From: Microbispora sp. ZYX-F-249
GTDB taxonomy: Bacteria; Actinomycetota; Actinomycetes; Streptosporangiales; Streptosporangiaceae
DNA length: 64,000 bases
Assembly: GCF_039649665.1 (NCBI RefSeq)
Contig: NZ_JBDJAW010000007.1
Span: 124,001 to 188,000 of the forward strand
Direction: 5' to 3'
Part shown: one piece after another, positions 1 through 8,885 of the stretch
Layout: the number at the start of each line of letters is the position of its first letter
Numbering within the stretch: position 1 is the first letter of the stretch
The notes under the pieces: model-generated
What the model saw: the letters and a program-made list of their open reading frames with translations, nothing else
What the model was told of the DNA's origin: nothing
The model's database searches: none
Program-made: the position numbers and the translations under genes

Positions 1-325
1 GGCGCCGCAGGCAGTCATCCACCAGGCGGTGGTCGCGGCGCAGTTCCTCCAGCACCGGGCGCAGCTCGGGGAACCGCCGGGCGAGTTCGGGGAACGCCCC
101 GTCGTCCTCACCGGTGTGGTGGCGGTCCAGCGCCGAGCAGAAGGCGAGGCAGTGGGCCCGCAGTTCGCGGGGGCGGGCGCCTCCGGCGAGGTGGGCGTCG
201 ATGTCCTCGCGCAGCGCCGCGAGCTCCTCGCGGAGCCAGATGTGCACGTCGATCAACTGGTTGCCGAACGCCCTCAGGCGTCCATGCGATGTCGTCAAGG
301 TCGTCCCTTGTACCGGCGCCTCCAT
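1..325 (-). CDS. Hemerythrin-like (HHE) domain protein, C-terminus cut by window edge
   Basis: Reading leftward from the ATG at 325 gives 108 open codons that run off the left edge, so the protein is partial. AAGGAG lies 12 nt upstream of the start. The visible helices carry the spaced histidines and acids of HHE-type cation-binding domains: H28 in DVHIWLREEL, H58, the HHTGEDD cluster at 69-75 followed by FPEL, and H99 in LRRDHRLVDD. The family binds a di-iron or other metal centre in a four-helix bundle and is linked to oxygen or NO sensing or storage; the specific role here is unknown. The gene is 71 nt downstream of the GNAT gene on the same strand. Confidence 0.72.
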   Translation of the reverse strand, partial: MEAPVQGTTLTTSHGRLRAFGNQLIDVHIWLREELAALREDIDAHLAGGARPRELRAHCLAFCSALDRHHTGEDDGAFPELARRFPELRPVLEELRRDHRLVDDCLRR

Positions 326-396
326 GCCCTCGGCGGTCTCCTTGCCGGGTGCACCGCGACGCTGGGAGAGGGTCTATCACCAGGCCGCCCGACGCG

Positions 397-828
397 TCAA
401 CGGTGCGGGGACCGGCGGTAGCGGACCTCGGTCAGCGGAAAGCCGTCCGACTCGTCCCGCTGCACGGCCCCGTCGGGGCGCCAGCCGCCGCGCTCGTAGA
501 ACCGCCGGGCCCGGCTGTTCCCCTCGACGACCCAGAGAATGGCCTGCTCGTACCCGGCGGCGGCGAGGCCGTCCAGCGCGGCGGACATGAGCCGCCCGCC
601 GACCCCGGCGCCCCACACCTCGGGCACCAGGTAGATCGCCGAAACCTCCGCCACCGAGGCGGGGTCGACGTCGTCGTCCCGGCCGGGGCCGAACGCGGCG
701 AATCCGGCGACGGAGCCGTCCACCTCCGCGACGAGGACCTCCGTACGCCGCGGGGACTCACCCAGGAGCCGCTCCCACACCGGCAGGCGCATGGCGGGGG
801 TGAGGCCGTCGAGATGGGCCTGGGGCAT
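397..828 (-). CDS. GNAT family N-acetyltransferase (start uncertain, probably extends to about 915)
   Basis: Acetyl-CoA-dependent N-acetyltransferase of unknown substrate. The GNAT core is clear: beta strand VSAIYLVPEVWGAGVGGRLM with the pyrophosphate-binding loop, then AILWVVEGNSRARRFYERGGW. The first ATG is at 828, which would delete the usual first strand and helix. The frame continues upstream and encodes a typical GNAT N-terminus (IIIRRAEPADAGAIAAVHVR, then SWQAAYPGL) back to three ATC codons at 915-907. A TAA at 927-925 closes the frame. AAGGAG at 926-921 sits 5-8 nt before the ATC codons. So the gene either starts at ATC, is frameshifted near the start, or contains a sequencing error. 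Confidence 0.8.
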   Translation of the reverse strand: MPQAHLDGLTPAMRLPVWERLLGESPRRTEVLVAEVDGSVAGFAAFGPGRDDDVDPASVAEVSAIYLVPEVWGAGVGGRLMSAALDGLAAAGYEQAILWVVEGNSRARRFYERGGWRPDGAVQRDESDGFPLTEVRYRRSPHR

Positions 829-1086
829 CAGCCCGGGGTAGGCGGCCTGCCACGACCGTACGTGTACGGCGGCGATCGCCCCGGCGTCCGCCGGTTCGGC
901 GCGTCTGATGATGATGCACGCTCCTTATCCGCTTTCGGCCGCCGGTCCCGGCACCGGGTAATACGTCTCGCGGCACGGCCGGGCGAGCGACGGCTCTCCA
1001 TAATGCGCCGCATCGTACGCAAAGGGCGAATCGTTATTGCTAAAAGCCTTTTGCGCGCACTTTGCTCTGGTTTACCCTCGTCGTCC

Positions 1087-1857
1087 GTGAAACTCGCCAT
1101 CATCGCGCTCGCCGGTTCGGTGACGCTGGGGCTCGTCCCTGCCGTCTCCTCCCCTGCCGCCGCCCACCCCATCAAGAACAGCACCCTCACCGGCAACCGC
1201 CTGTACAAGGCGGGGCCTCTGCCGACCACCTCCTGCCGGGAACGTCCGGTGAAGAAGAACGACTCGGCGTCGGCCAAGAGCTATCTCGCCGGTGTGCTCA
1301 AATGTGTCGACCGCACCTGGACCGCCCAATTGCGTGAGGCGGGCCTGAAGCGGTCCCGGATGAAGCTCACCTACGCCGACAAAGTGCCGGCGAAGTTCTG
1401 CGGCCTGAAGTGGCGCAAGGACGATTTCAACGCCTACTACTGTGACGAGACCCATACGCTCCTGATCGTGCTCTCGAAGGAGCTCCTGGAGGATCCGGGG
1501 GACCTCTTCCTGTTCAACCTGGTGGCGACGTACTACGGGGAGCACGTGCAGAACTCCGCCGGCATCTACCGGGCCTGGATCAACCTCGACTCCCGGAACA
1601 AGGCCGAGCTCGCCGAGCAGAACCGGCGCTACAACCTGCAGGCCTACTGCTTCGGCGGAGCCTTCATCCACAGCGTCTGGAAGTCCCTCCACCGCGGCCC
1701 CGAGGACTGGGACGACCTGCTCTACTACCTGCGCGGGTGGGCGGGCAAGGACGGCGGCAGCAGGAAGTCGATCACCTACTGGGCCGGCGCCGGGTTCAAG
1801 TCCGGCGACCCCGGCTCCTGCAACACCTGGGCCGCGCCGTCCTCGAAGGTGGCGTGA
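1087..1857 (+). CDS. Secreted neutral-zinc-metallopeptidase-like protein lacking catalytic residues
   Basis: From the GTG at 1087 the product is 256 aa with a Sec signal: K2, a hydrophobic core over residues 3-20, and cleavage likely after PAAA. An in-frame ATG at 1003 would add 28 residues; neither start has a strong RBS. The body aligns by eye with the YpfJ-type putative neutral zinc metallopeptidases (PF04228): CxLKW...AYYC...LLIVLSKELL, then the position of HEYGHHVQ, then LQADC. Here the zinc motif reads T148-Y-Y-G-E-H153 and the later acid is Y187 (QAYC). All three HExxH residues are therefore gone. I expect a non-catalytic extracellular protein. Confidence 0.6.
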   Translation: MKLAIIALAGSVTLGLVPAVSSPAAAHPIKNSTLTGNRLYKAGPLPTTSCRERPVKKNDSASAKSYLAGVLKCVDRTWTAQLREAGLKRSRMKLTYADKVPAKFCGLKWRKDDFNAYYCDETHTLLIVLSKELLEDPGDLFLFNLVATYYGEHVQNSAGIYRAWINLDSRNKAELAEQNRRYNLQAYCFGGAFIHSVWKSLHRGPEDWDDLLYYLRGWAGKDGGSRKSITYWAGAGFKSGDPGSCNTWAAPSSKVA

Positions 1858-2012
1858 CGCGTGCTGCGGCATCGGCCGACCGGGCCGGCAGCCGGTCCGG
1901 TCAGCCGGTGCGACTCGATCGCCGGCCCGTCGTGACCTGACATTTCGCGGCGCTGTTCTGTCGTATCGGTGAGAACCCGGACTTGCACACCGAATCGAAG
2001 GGATGGGTGACG

Positions 2013-2453
2013 ATGCCCACGCGACGCGAGGAAGACGAAGCCACGATCAGGCGGCAGATCGGCAGGATCGTCGAGGGGATCCGGGCCGGGGATCTCGAGG
2101 GCCTGCGGCGGCTCTACGCGACGGACGTCGTGTCCTTCGACGTCGAGCCGCCGCTGCAGCACGTGGGGATAGACGCGAAGTTGAAGAACTGGGCCAACGT
2201 GTTCGGGTTCTTCCAGGAGGTGGATTACGAGGTTCGCGACCTGACCCTCACGGTGGGCGATGAGGTGGCGTTCGGTCACTGCTTCGGCCGGCTCAGCGGC
2301 ACGCTGAGGAACGGGACCGCGACGAGCGGCATGTGGGTCCGGGGCACTTTCTGCTTCCGGAAGACCGACGGCGAATGGTTGATCGCGCACGACCAGGTCT
2401 CCGTGCCGCTCGACATGGCGAGCGGCCGGGGAGTGACCGACCTCGAGCCCTGA
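2013..2453 (+). CDS. SnoaL-like / NTF2-like domain protein
   Basis: Encodes 146 aa from the ATG at 2013 (AAGGGA 8 nt upstream); GTG 2007 and TTG 1983 are alternatives. The pattern of an N-terminal helix with IRAGDLEGLRRLYATDVVSFDVEPP, then GFFQEVDYEVRDLTLTVGDEVAFGHCFGRL, then MWVRGTFCFRKTDGEWLIAHDQVSVP matches the calcium/calmodulin-kinase-association / ketosteroid-isomerase-like SnoaL fold. Members are small binding or isomerase domains, often stress-associated. No substrate can be assigned. The gene stands alone between two unrelated genes. Confidence 0.75.
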   Translation: MPTRREEDEATIRRQIGRIVEGIRAGDLEGLRRLYATDVVSFDVEPPLQHVGIDAKLKNWANVFGFFQEVDYEVRDLTLTVGDEVAFGHCFGRLSGTLRNGTATSGMWVRGTFCFRKTDGEWLIAHDQVSVPLDMASGRGVTDLEP

Positions 2454-2552
2454 CGCGGGCGGTGCCGCCGGTGACGCCTCGGTCCGCGCTGACCGCGGCG
2501 GCACCGGAGCCGCGTATCCATGGCAGACGGACCGGGTTCCCGCCGCCGCCCG

Positions 2553-3845
2553 TCAGGAGGGGGTCGAGCCGGAGGTCCGCGCGCGAAGGCCGCTCACGCG
2601 GCGCAGGATGTCCCACCAGAACGGCGCGCCGAACAGCAGGGCCACCAGGGTGATGAGGAATCCCGGCCAGTGGCCCGGCGACGTGAGCCGGCCCCACCAG
2701 TCCCCGCCGCGCCAGGCCCAGGCCGGGCCACCGGAGGCGTCCATCGTGACGCTCACCGGGGCGTGCGTGAAGATCTGCACGAACGCCGGAGTGCTCAGCA
2801 CGTCGGTGACGCACGCGTAGGGGTCCCGGCCCGGCTCGCACTGCTCGCGCAGGGGCTCCAGCGCCTGCGTGCCGGACTGGCCGAACGCGGTCACCGCGCT
2901 GCGGTAGGCGTTGTCACGCAGCAGGCTCTTGCCGTACTCCAGGGAGTCCATGCTGAACACCAGCGTCACGACGAGGCCGAGCGCGACGAGGACCCAGCGG
3001 ACGTAGCGGCGGTAGAGCAGGCTGAGCCGCTCCATCTCGCCGTCGAACCAGTCCTCCACGCCCCGCCGGAACGCCTCCAGGTCGTGACTGGCCCTGTCCC
3101 ACACGGCCTTGAGCGGCCGGGAGAAGGGGCTCTTGAGCGCGTCGAGGTCCCGCATGAGGGTCTCCACGCCGCCGTGCTCGGTGGCGATCTCCAGGACGGC
3201 GACGGCGAAGCGCGCGGGCGGGATGTCGGCGATGCTCGTCCGCCCGCGCTTGGCGTGGTCGATCTCCTGCAGGCGCTCGTGGAGCAGCTCGGCCATCGAC
3301 TTGCCCTGGCCGGGCGGAAGCACGGCCGACACGTCCGCGGCGAGGACGGCCGCCTCCACGGGATCGGCCTGCTCCGCCGGATGCGCGGGGTCGACCCGCG
3401 CGTCCGAGGGGACCGGGTCCGCCGCCATCTGCTCGGCGGCCACGGAGCCCGCGGCGGCGGCGAGCGGCGGGCTCTCCACGGGCGGCGGCTGGCGGCTGAA
3501 GGCGGGCCGCGGGTCCCGGCCGAACGGCAGCCGCGCGAACACCCCCATGACACTGGCGGGCAGGCGCGAGCGGCCCTCCTCCGGCGTGACCGCCTGCGTC
3601 GGCCGCGGCCTCGCCCCGCGCCCGAACCTCTTCAGCACGTCGAGGACGCGGTCGAGCCGGGAGGTCCCGTCCGACGTCTCCGCGCCGTCGAGGGTGTCGC
3701 GCAGGTACGCCCACAGGAACTTGCTGCGGATACCGAGCAGCCTGACGATGCCCTCGTTGACGCCGCTGACGAGAAGCGACAGCAGCAGGAAGGCCAGGAC
3801 CAGCCCGATGGCCAGATCGGCGTAATACGAGATCAAAGAGATCAC
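2553..3845 (-). CDS. Membrane protein of unknown function
   Basis: About 430 aa from the GTG at 3845, chosen because homologue-like sequence starts VISLISYYADLAIGLVLAF directly there; a TTG at 3911 would add 22 residues. The first membrane span is at the N-terminus, followed by a long cytoplasmic segment with a low-complexity Pro/Ala linker (about residues 105-170) and an alpha-helical part. A second span (RWVLVALGLVVTLVFSMDSL) leads into an extracytoplasmic Cys-containing segment (REQCEPGRDPYACVTDVL). A final span lies near the C-terminus (GFLITLVALLFGAPFWWDIL). No enzymatic motif is visible. It is divergent from the methyltransferase gene. Confidence 0.7.
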   Translation of the reverse strand: MISLISYYADLAIGLVLAFLLLSLLVSGVNEGIVRLLGIRSKFLWAYLRDTLDGAETSDGTSRLDRVLDVLKRFGRGARPRPTQAVTPEEGRSRLPASVMGVFARLPFGRDPRPAFSRQPPPVESPPLAAAAGSVAAEQMAADPVPSDARVDPAHPAEQADPVEAAVLAADVSAVLPPGQGKSMAELLHERLQEIDHAKRGRTSIADIPPARFAVAVLEIATEHGGVETLMRDLDALKSPFSRPLKAVWDRASHDLEAFRRGVEDWFDGEMERLSLLYRRYVRWVLVALGLVVTLVFSMDSLEYGKSLLRDNAYRSAVTAFGQSGTQALEPLREQCEPGRDPYACVTDVLSTPAFVQIFTHAPVSVTMDASGGPAWAWRGGDWWGRLTSPGHWPGFLITLVALLFGAPFWWDILRRVSGLRARTSGSTPS

Positions 3846-3977
3846 CCGTACCGTTGATACAGCGTGCCCCCTGCAAGGGCAATGCTTTCCGCGACCCTCA
3901 ATCTTGATCAAACGGCCCGGGCGCGATTGGACAAATGGATAAGATCAGATAAAACCACGTCCCTTTGGAGTACGGCA

Positions 3978-4790
3978 ATGGCCGACGAGACGTCCCCTCC
4001 CACGAGGCTCAACACCTCGGTGCCCCATCCCGCCCGGGTGTACGACTACTGGCTGGGCGGCAAGGACAACTTCGCGGCCGACCGCGAGGTCGCGGAAGCG
4101 GTCAAGTCCGCTTCCCCCGGGGTCGTCCAGGGAGTCCGGGACAACCGCGCTTTCCTCGGCCGGGCCGTACGGTTCCTCGCGGAGGAGGGCATCACCCAGT
4201 TTCTGGACATCGGCACCGGCATCCCGACCCGGGGCAACACCCACGAGGTCGCCCAGGCCGTGAATCCGGCGGCCAGGGTCGTCTACGTCGACAACGATCC
4301 CATCGTGATGGTCCACGCCCGCGCGCTGCTGCGCAGCGCGCCGGAGGGCAGGACCGCCTACGTCGAGGCCGATCTGCGCGATCCGGACGCCATCCTGGAG
4401 CATCCGGACACGCTGGCGACGCTCGACTTCGGCCGGCCGATCGGCCTGGTGATCGTGGGCACGCTGATGTACATCAAGGACGAGGACGACCCGTTCGGCG
4501 TCGTCAAGCGCTACACCGACGCGCTCGTGCCCGGCAGCTACCTCGCCGTCTCCCACGTCACCGGCGACTTCGCCCCCGAGAGCCTGACGGCCTTCGCCGA
4601 GGCGTACAACGCCGGGTCCGTACCGCTCGTCCTGCGGACCGGCGCCGAGATCAGCCGGTTCTTCGAGGGCTTCGAGCTCGTGGAACCCGGCCTGGCCGCG
4701 CTCGGCGAGTGGCGTCCGGCCCCGGACGACGTCCCTCTCCCTGCCGACCACGTGCACGGCGCGTACGGGGTCGTGGGCCGCAAGCTCTGA
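3978..4790 (+). CDS. SAM-dependent methyltransferase, DUF574 (PF04672) family
   Basis: Encodes 270 aa from the ATG at 3978, with TTTGGAG 7 nt upstream. It has the DUF574 hallmarks: N-terminal HPARVYDYWLGGKDNFAADRE, the AdoMet-binding strand QFLDIGTGIPTRGNTHEVAQ, the acidic ribose-binding end VVYVDNDPIV, and GLVIVGTLMYI. The family is greatly expanded in actinomycetes and its substrates are mostly unknown. No neighbour suggests a pathway. The gene is convergent with glnE. Confidence 0.9.
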   Translation: MADETSPPTRLNTSVPHPARVYDYWLGGKDNFAADREVAEAVKSASPGVVQGVRDNRAFLGRAVRFLAEEGITQFLDIGTGIPTRGNTHEVAQAVNPAARVVYVDNDPIVMVHARALLRSAPEGRTAYVEADLRDPDAILEHPDTLATLDFGRPIGLVIVGTLMYIKDEDDPFGVVKRYTDALVPGSYLAVSHVTGDFAPESLTAFAEAYNAGSVPLVLRTGAEISRFFEGFELVEPGLAALGEWRPAPDDVPLPADHVHGAYGVVGRKL

Positions 4791-4809
4791 CCGGCCCACT
4801 CCCCCGCGC

Positions 4810-7800
4810 TCAATCCTCGTAGAAGACGCGCTCGACCACGGTCCTGGCCCGCCGGGTGGCGCGCCGGTAGTCCTCGATGAAGTCCTCGGTGCCCTCCGGC
4901 GGATAGCCGAGGGCCCGCGCGAGCAGCACGCGCTCCTTCACCGGGGTGGGGATGCTGTCGGCCGCCCGGCCGCGCACCAGCATGAGGGCGTCGCGGATGC
5001 GCGAGGCGAACAGCCACGCCTCCGCCAGCACCGCCTCGTCGGCCGGGTCGAGCAGGCCCTCTCCCGCCGCCGCGCGCAGCGCGTCCAGGGTGCGCGTGGT
5101 GCGCAGCGCCGGTACGGCTCCCGCGTGCCGCAGCTGGATCAGCTGGGCCACCCACTCCACGTCGCTCAGCCCGCCCCTGCCGAGCTTGGTGTGCAGGGCC
5201 GGGTCGGCCCCGCGCGGCAGCCGCTCGGCCTCCATCCGGGCCTTGAGCTTGCGGATCTCGCGTACGGCGTCGGCGGAGATGCCCTCGGCCGGGTAGCGCA
5301 GCGGCTCGACGAGCGCGACGAACTCGCGGCCGAGCTCGGCGTCGCCCGCGCAGAACCGGGCCCGCAGCAGCGCCTGGGCCTCCCAGTGCGAGGCCCAGCG
5401 GTCGTAGTAGGCCCGGTAGGAGGCGATCGTCCGCACGAGCGGCCCCTGCCGCCCCTCCGGCCGCAGGCTCGCGTCGATCTGCAGCGGCGGATCCGGGGCC
5501 GGCAGCGCGAGCAGCCTGCGCGTCTCCTCGGCGACCGCGTGCGCGGCGTCGGTCGCGTCCCGCTCGGCCACCCCCGGCAGCGGCGCGTGCACGAACATGA
5601 CGTCGGCGTCGCTGGCGTAGGAGCTCTCCAGGCCGCCGAGGCGGCCCATCGCGATCACCGCGATCCGGGTCGGGAACGCGGCCCGCCGCTCCAGCGTGAC
5701 CTTGTTGATCGCCGTCTCCAGCGCCGCCTGGATCGTGACGTCGTTGAGGGACGAGAGCGCCTGGCCGACCGCCTCGATGTCGATCAGCCCGGACAGGTCG
5801 GCGCAGGCCGTGCGGAGCAGTTCCCTGCGGCGCAGGGCCCGGACGGCGGCGACGGCGGTCTCGGCGCTCCCCGCGTGGCGGCCCACCGCGGCGGCGGCCT
5901 CCGCGGCGAGCGTCGCGGCGGGCCGTACGGCCAGCTCGGCGGGAGAGCCCAGCATCGCGACGGCCTCGGGCGCGTGCAGCAGCAGCCCGGTGACGTAGCG
6001 GCTGGTGCCGAGCAGGTGGGCGAGCCGCTCGGCCACGGCGGTCTCGTCGCGCAGCAGGCGCAGATACCAGGGCGTGGTGCCGAGCTTGTCGCTCACCTGG
6101 CGGAAGCCGAGCAGGCCGGCGTCGGGGTCGGGGGCGTCGGCGAACCAGCCGAGCATGACCGGCAGCAGCGTCCGCTGGATGGCCGCGCGGCGGGAGACGC
6201 CGCTGGTGAGCGCGGCGATGTGGCGCAGCGCGCCCTCGGGGTCGGCGTATCCGAGGGCCTCCAGCCGCGCGGTGGCCGCGGCCGTGGACAGGCGGGCCTC
6301 GGTCTCCGGCAGCCGGGCGACGGCCTGCAGCAGCGGCCGGTAGAACAGCTTCTCGTGGAGCCGCCGCACCTCCAGCGCGTGCCGCCGCCAGGTGGTGGTG
6401 AACTCCCCCACCGGGTCGGTGGTCATGCCCAGCCCCCTGCCGAGCCGCCGCAGGTCGGCGGTGTCCGACGGCACCACGTGGGTGCGGCGCAGCCGGTGGA
6501 GCTGGAGCATGTGCTCGACCTGGCGCAGGAAGGTGTAGGCCTCGGCGAGCGACTTTGCGTCGTCGCGGCCGACGTAGCCGCCTCTGGAGAGCGCGGCGAG
6601 GGCCGACAGCGTGGCCCGGCGGCGCAGCAGCGGGTCGGACCGGCCGTGCACGAGCTGCAGGAGCTGGACGGCGAACTCGATGTCCCGCAGGCCGCCCGGC
6701 CCGAGCTTGATCTGCCGGTCGGCCTCGCCCGCGGGCACGTGCGCCTCCACGCGGCGCCGCATGGACTGCACGTCCTCGACGAACTTGGGCCGGGCCGCGG
6801 CCTGCCACACCAGCTCGTTGACCGCGGCCACGTACTGCTGGCCGAGCTCCAGGTCGCCGGCGACCGGTCGTGCCTTGAGCAGCGCCTGGAACTCCCAGGT
6901 CTTGGCCCACCGCCGGTAGTAGGCCAGGTGGCTCTCCATGCTGCGCACGAGCGGGCCCATCTTGCCCTCGGGGCGCAGGTTGGCGTCCACCTCCCACAGC
7001 GCGCCCTCGGGGGTGCTCGCCGAGCAGGCCCGCATCATGCCCTGCGCCAGGCGCGTGGCGGTCTGCAGCGCCTTGGTCTCGTCCACGCCCTCCTTGGGCT
7101 CGGCCACGAAGACGACGTCGACGTCGGAGATGTAGTTCAGTTCGCGGGCGCCGCACTTGCCCATGCCGATCACGGCCAGCCGTACGTCGCCCGCGTCGGC
7201 CACCTCGGCCCTGGCGATCGCGAGTGCGGCCTCCAGCGCGGCCGAAGCCAGGTCGGCCAGCGCGGCGGCGACCTCGGCGAGCGTGCACTCGCCGGTCACG
7301 TCCCGCGTGGCCAGGTGCAGCAGGCGGCCGCGGTAGGCGACGCGCAGCGCGTCCATCGCCGGGCCCGGCTCGGTGGCCGTGGTCCCCCCGGTCGCGTCCG
7401 CGGCCACCGGCTCGGCGTCGTCCGGGTCCGCGCCGACCGCGAGCAGCATCTCCTCACGCAGCTCGCCGGTCGCGGGCCACCGGGTCCACCCCGTCGAGGC
7501 CAGGCACTCGGGGTGCCGTACGACGTGCTCGCCGAGCGCCGCGCTGAGCCCGAACACGCCGAGCAGCCTGCGGCGCAGGTCCGGGTCCGCGCGGAACGCC
7601 CCGAGCACGCTCGGGTCCCGCTCGACCAGCCGGCTCAGCGTGGTGAGCGCCAGGTCCGGGTCGGCGGCCCGGACGAGGTCGTCGAGCAGCGCGAAGTCGC
7701 CGACCGCCTCGGGACCGAGCTCGTCGAGCAGCCTCTCGGCCCGCGCGCCGTCGGCGAATCCGAGCGCCGCCAGGCGCCCTGCCGTCGTCTGTATCCGAGG

Positions 7801-7812
7801 CGCGGCGTTCAC
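4810..7812 (-). CDS. glnE: Bifunctional glutamine-synthetase adenylyltransferase/deadenylase GlnE
   Basis: Encodes 1000 aa, the usual length. Two nucleotidyltransferase halves are visible: the deadenylylase half with GMGKCGARELNYISDVDVVF near residues 216-236 and the adenylylase half with AMGRLGGLESSYASDADVMF near 715-735. Each is followed by a GPGGLRDIEF or GRGGLSDVEW signature. GTG 7812 is preferred because AGGAAGGA precedes it by about 4 nt. GlnE attaches AMP to, and removes it from, a tyrosine of type I-beta glutamine synthetase. The synthetase in this window lacks that tyrosine, so the likely substrate GlnA is encoded elsewhere. Confidence 0.95.
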   Translation of the reverse strand: MNAAPRIQTTAGRLAALGFADGARAERLLDELGPEAVGDFALLDDLVRAADPDLALTTLSRLVERDPSVLGAFRADPDLRRRLLGVFGLSAALGEHVVRHPECLASTGWTRWPATGELREEMLLAVGADPDDAEPVAADATGGTTATEPGPAMDALRVAYRGRLLHLATRDVTGECTLAEVAAALADLASAALEAALAIARAEVADAGDVRLAVIGMGKCGARELNYISDVDVVFVAEPKEGVDETKALQTATRLAQGMMRACSASTPEGALWEVDANLRPEGKMGPLVRSMESHLAYYRRWAKTWEFQALLKARPVAGDLELGQQYVAAVNELVWQAAARPKFVEDVQSMRRRVEAHVPAGEADRQIKLGPGGLRDIEFAVQLLQLVHGRSDPLLRRRATLSALAALSRGGYVGRDDAKSLAEAYTFLRQVEHMLQLHRLRRTHVVPSDTADLRRLGRGLGMTTDPVGEFTTTWRRHALEVRRLHEKLFYRPLLQAVARLPETEARLSTAAATARLEALGYADPEGALRHIAALTSGVSRRAAIQRTLLPVMLGWFADAPDPDAGLLGFRQVSDKLGTTPWYLRLLRDETAVAERLAHLLGTSRYVTGLLLHAPEAVAMLGSPAELAVRPAATLAAEAAAAVGRHAGSAETAVAAVRALRRRELLRTACADLSGLIDIEAVGQALSSLNDVTIQAALETAINKVTLERRAAFPTRIAVIAMGRLGGLESSYASDADVMFVHAPLPGVAERDATDAAHAVAEETRRLLALPAPDPPLQIDASLRPEGRQGPLVRTIASYRAYYDRWASHWEAQALLRARFCAGDAELGREFVALVEPLRYPAEGISADAVREIRKLKARMEAERLPRGADPALHTKLGRGGLSDVEWVAQLIQLRHAGAVPALRTTRTLDALRAAAGEGLLDPADEAVLAEAWLFASRIRDALMLVRGRAADSIPTPVKERVLLARALGYPPEGTEDFIEDYRRATRRARTVVERVFYED

Positions 7813-7904
7813 CGTTCCTTCCTCCACCCCGACGTCGATCACGTCGGCCCCCCGAGACAAACCCTCCCAGTAACGGTACACATGGGATGGAAGCCTCCTC
7901 GCAG

Positions 7905-7932
7905 AGATCGGTCCCCTCCGGGGAGCCGATCT
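7905..7932 (-). promoter_or_regulatory. Strong hairpin in the glnE leader
   Basis: AGATCGG-t-CCCC, loop TCC, GGGG-ag-CCGATCT forms a nearly perfect stem of 11 pairs. It lies 93 nt upstream of glnE and 148 nt downstream of the amidotransferase stop, both genes on the minus strand. It could be the terminator of the amidotransferase gene or a leader structure of glnE. No U-tract follows in either direction. The rest of the 7813-8079 gap shows no gene. Confidence 0.45.
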
Positions 7933-8079
7933 TGACCGTCCGGCCCGGCGCGTGCCGGGCTCAGGCGCACACGCTAACCCTCAGGGTTGTGCGCGTCCTT
8001 AGCGGTTTCTCTGCGTAATCATCCCATCACGCGTTTTGGCCGCGCACCCGCGCACCGGCGCGCCGTCGGCCCAGGGAGG

Positions 8080-8817
8080 TCAGGACCGGGCGACCAGGGC
8101 CGCGAACGCCTCGGCCAGCGGCCTCCACGTGCGTCTCAGCTCGTCCTCGGCCGACTCGACCCGCGCGTTCAGCTCCGCGGCCCGCTCCGGCGGCAGCGCG
8201 CCGCCGGCGGTCCAGGAGGCGAAGATCGCGGGCGTGGCCTCGGGGTGGAACTGCACGGCCCAGGCGCGGTCGCCGAGCCGGTACGCCTGGTTGGCGTACA
8301 TCGTGCCGGCGGCCAGCCGTACCGCGCCCGCGGGCAGGGACGTCATGGCGTCGTAGTGGTACTGGACGGCCCTGACCCGGCCACCGGGAAGCCCGGACAG
8401 CCCGGACAGTACGGACAGCCCGGGCAGCGCGGACAGCAGCGGGTCGGCGGCGGCCGCGGGCAGCGGCTCGATCTCCCCCAGCCCGATCTCCAGGCCCGCC
8501 GCGCCGCGCTCGACCGTGCCGCCGCAGGCCATCGTCATGAGCTGGGCGCCGAGGCAGACGCCGAGCGTCGGCACGCCCTCGTCCACGGCGCGCGCGAGCA
8601 GGTCCCTGGTGGCCGGGAGCCAGCCGTACCCCTCGTCGTCCCACGCCGCCGCGGAGCCGCCGAGGACCAGCAGCCCGGCGGGGGCACGGCCGGGCACCGG
8701 CTCCCCCTTGTACGGCCGGACGACCTCCGCCTCGACACCCGCGGCCTCCAGCCAGCCGGCGAAGAAGCCCAGGCCGGCGTCGGCCTCGTGCTCGATGACG
8801 ATCAGACGTTCACCCAT
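8080..8817 (-). CDS. Class I glutamine amidotransferase domain protein
   Basis: Encodes 245 aa and is a stand-alone GATase-1 of the GMP-synthase/GAT1 type. The nucleophile elbow is GVCLGAQLM (Cys about residue 92) and the catalytic dyad is in AVQFHPEATPAIF. Early residues RLIVIEHEADAGLGFFAGWL match stand-alone amidotransferases annotated as GMP-synthase-like. The acceptor or partner is unknown; such proteins often act on glutathione-like or gamma-glutamyl compounds. A short Leu/Ser/Gly/Pro repeat (LSALPGLSVLSGLSGLPGG) interrupts the middle. The gene is divergent from the hydrolase at 8886. Confidence 0.85.
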   Translation of the reverse strand: MGERLIVIEHEADAGLGFFAGWLEAAGVEAEVVRPYKGEPVPGRAPAGLLVLGGSAAAWDDEGYGWLPATRDLLARAVDEGVPTLGVCLGAQLMTMACGGTVERGAAGLEIGLGEIEPLPAAAADPLLSALPGLSVLSGLSGLPGGRVRAVQYHYDAMTSLPAGAVRLAAGTMYANQAYRLGDRAWAVQFHPEATPAIFASWTAGGALPPERAAELNARVESAEDELRRTWRPLAEAFAALVARS

Positions 8818-8873
8818 GGGGCAGAGCTTAAAGACGCATATCGGGACAGGCGATACCTGAGAGGGTCGTACCG

Positions 8874-8879
8874 TACAGT
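8874..8879 (+). promoter_or_regulatory. Candidate -10 element for leaderless transcription
   Basis: The hexamer TACAGT is followed by six C residues and then directly by the ATG of the alpha/beta hydrolase at 8886. The 6-nt gap would place the transcription start on the A of the ATG. There is no Shine-Dalgarno sequence, which fits a leaderless mRNA. No convincing -35 box is visible. Confidence 0.35.
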
Positions 8880-8885
8880 CCCCCC

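Noticed and set aside
4538-7935. Long frames opposite and within glnE (over 900 codons)
   Set aside because: They are shadows of glnE; only the GlnE frame shows family motifs.
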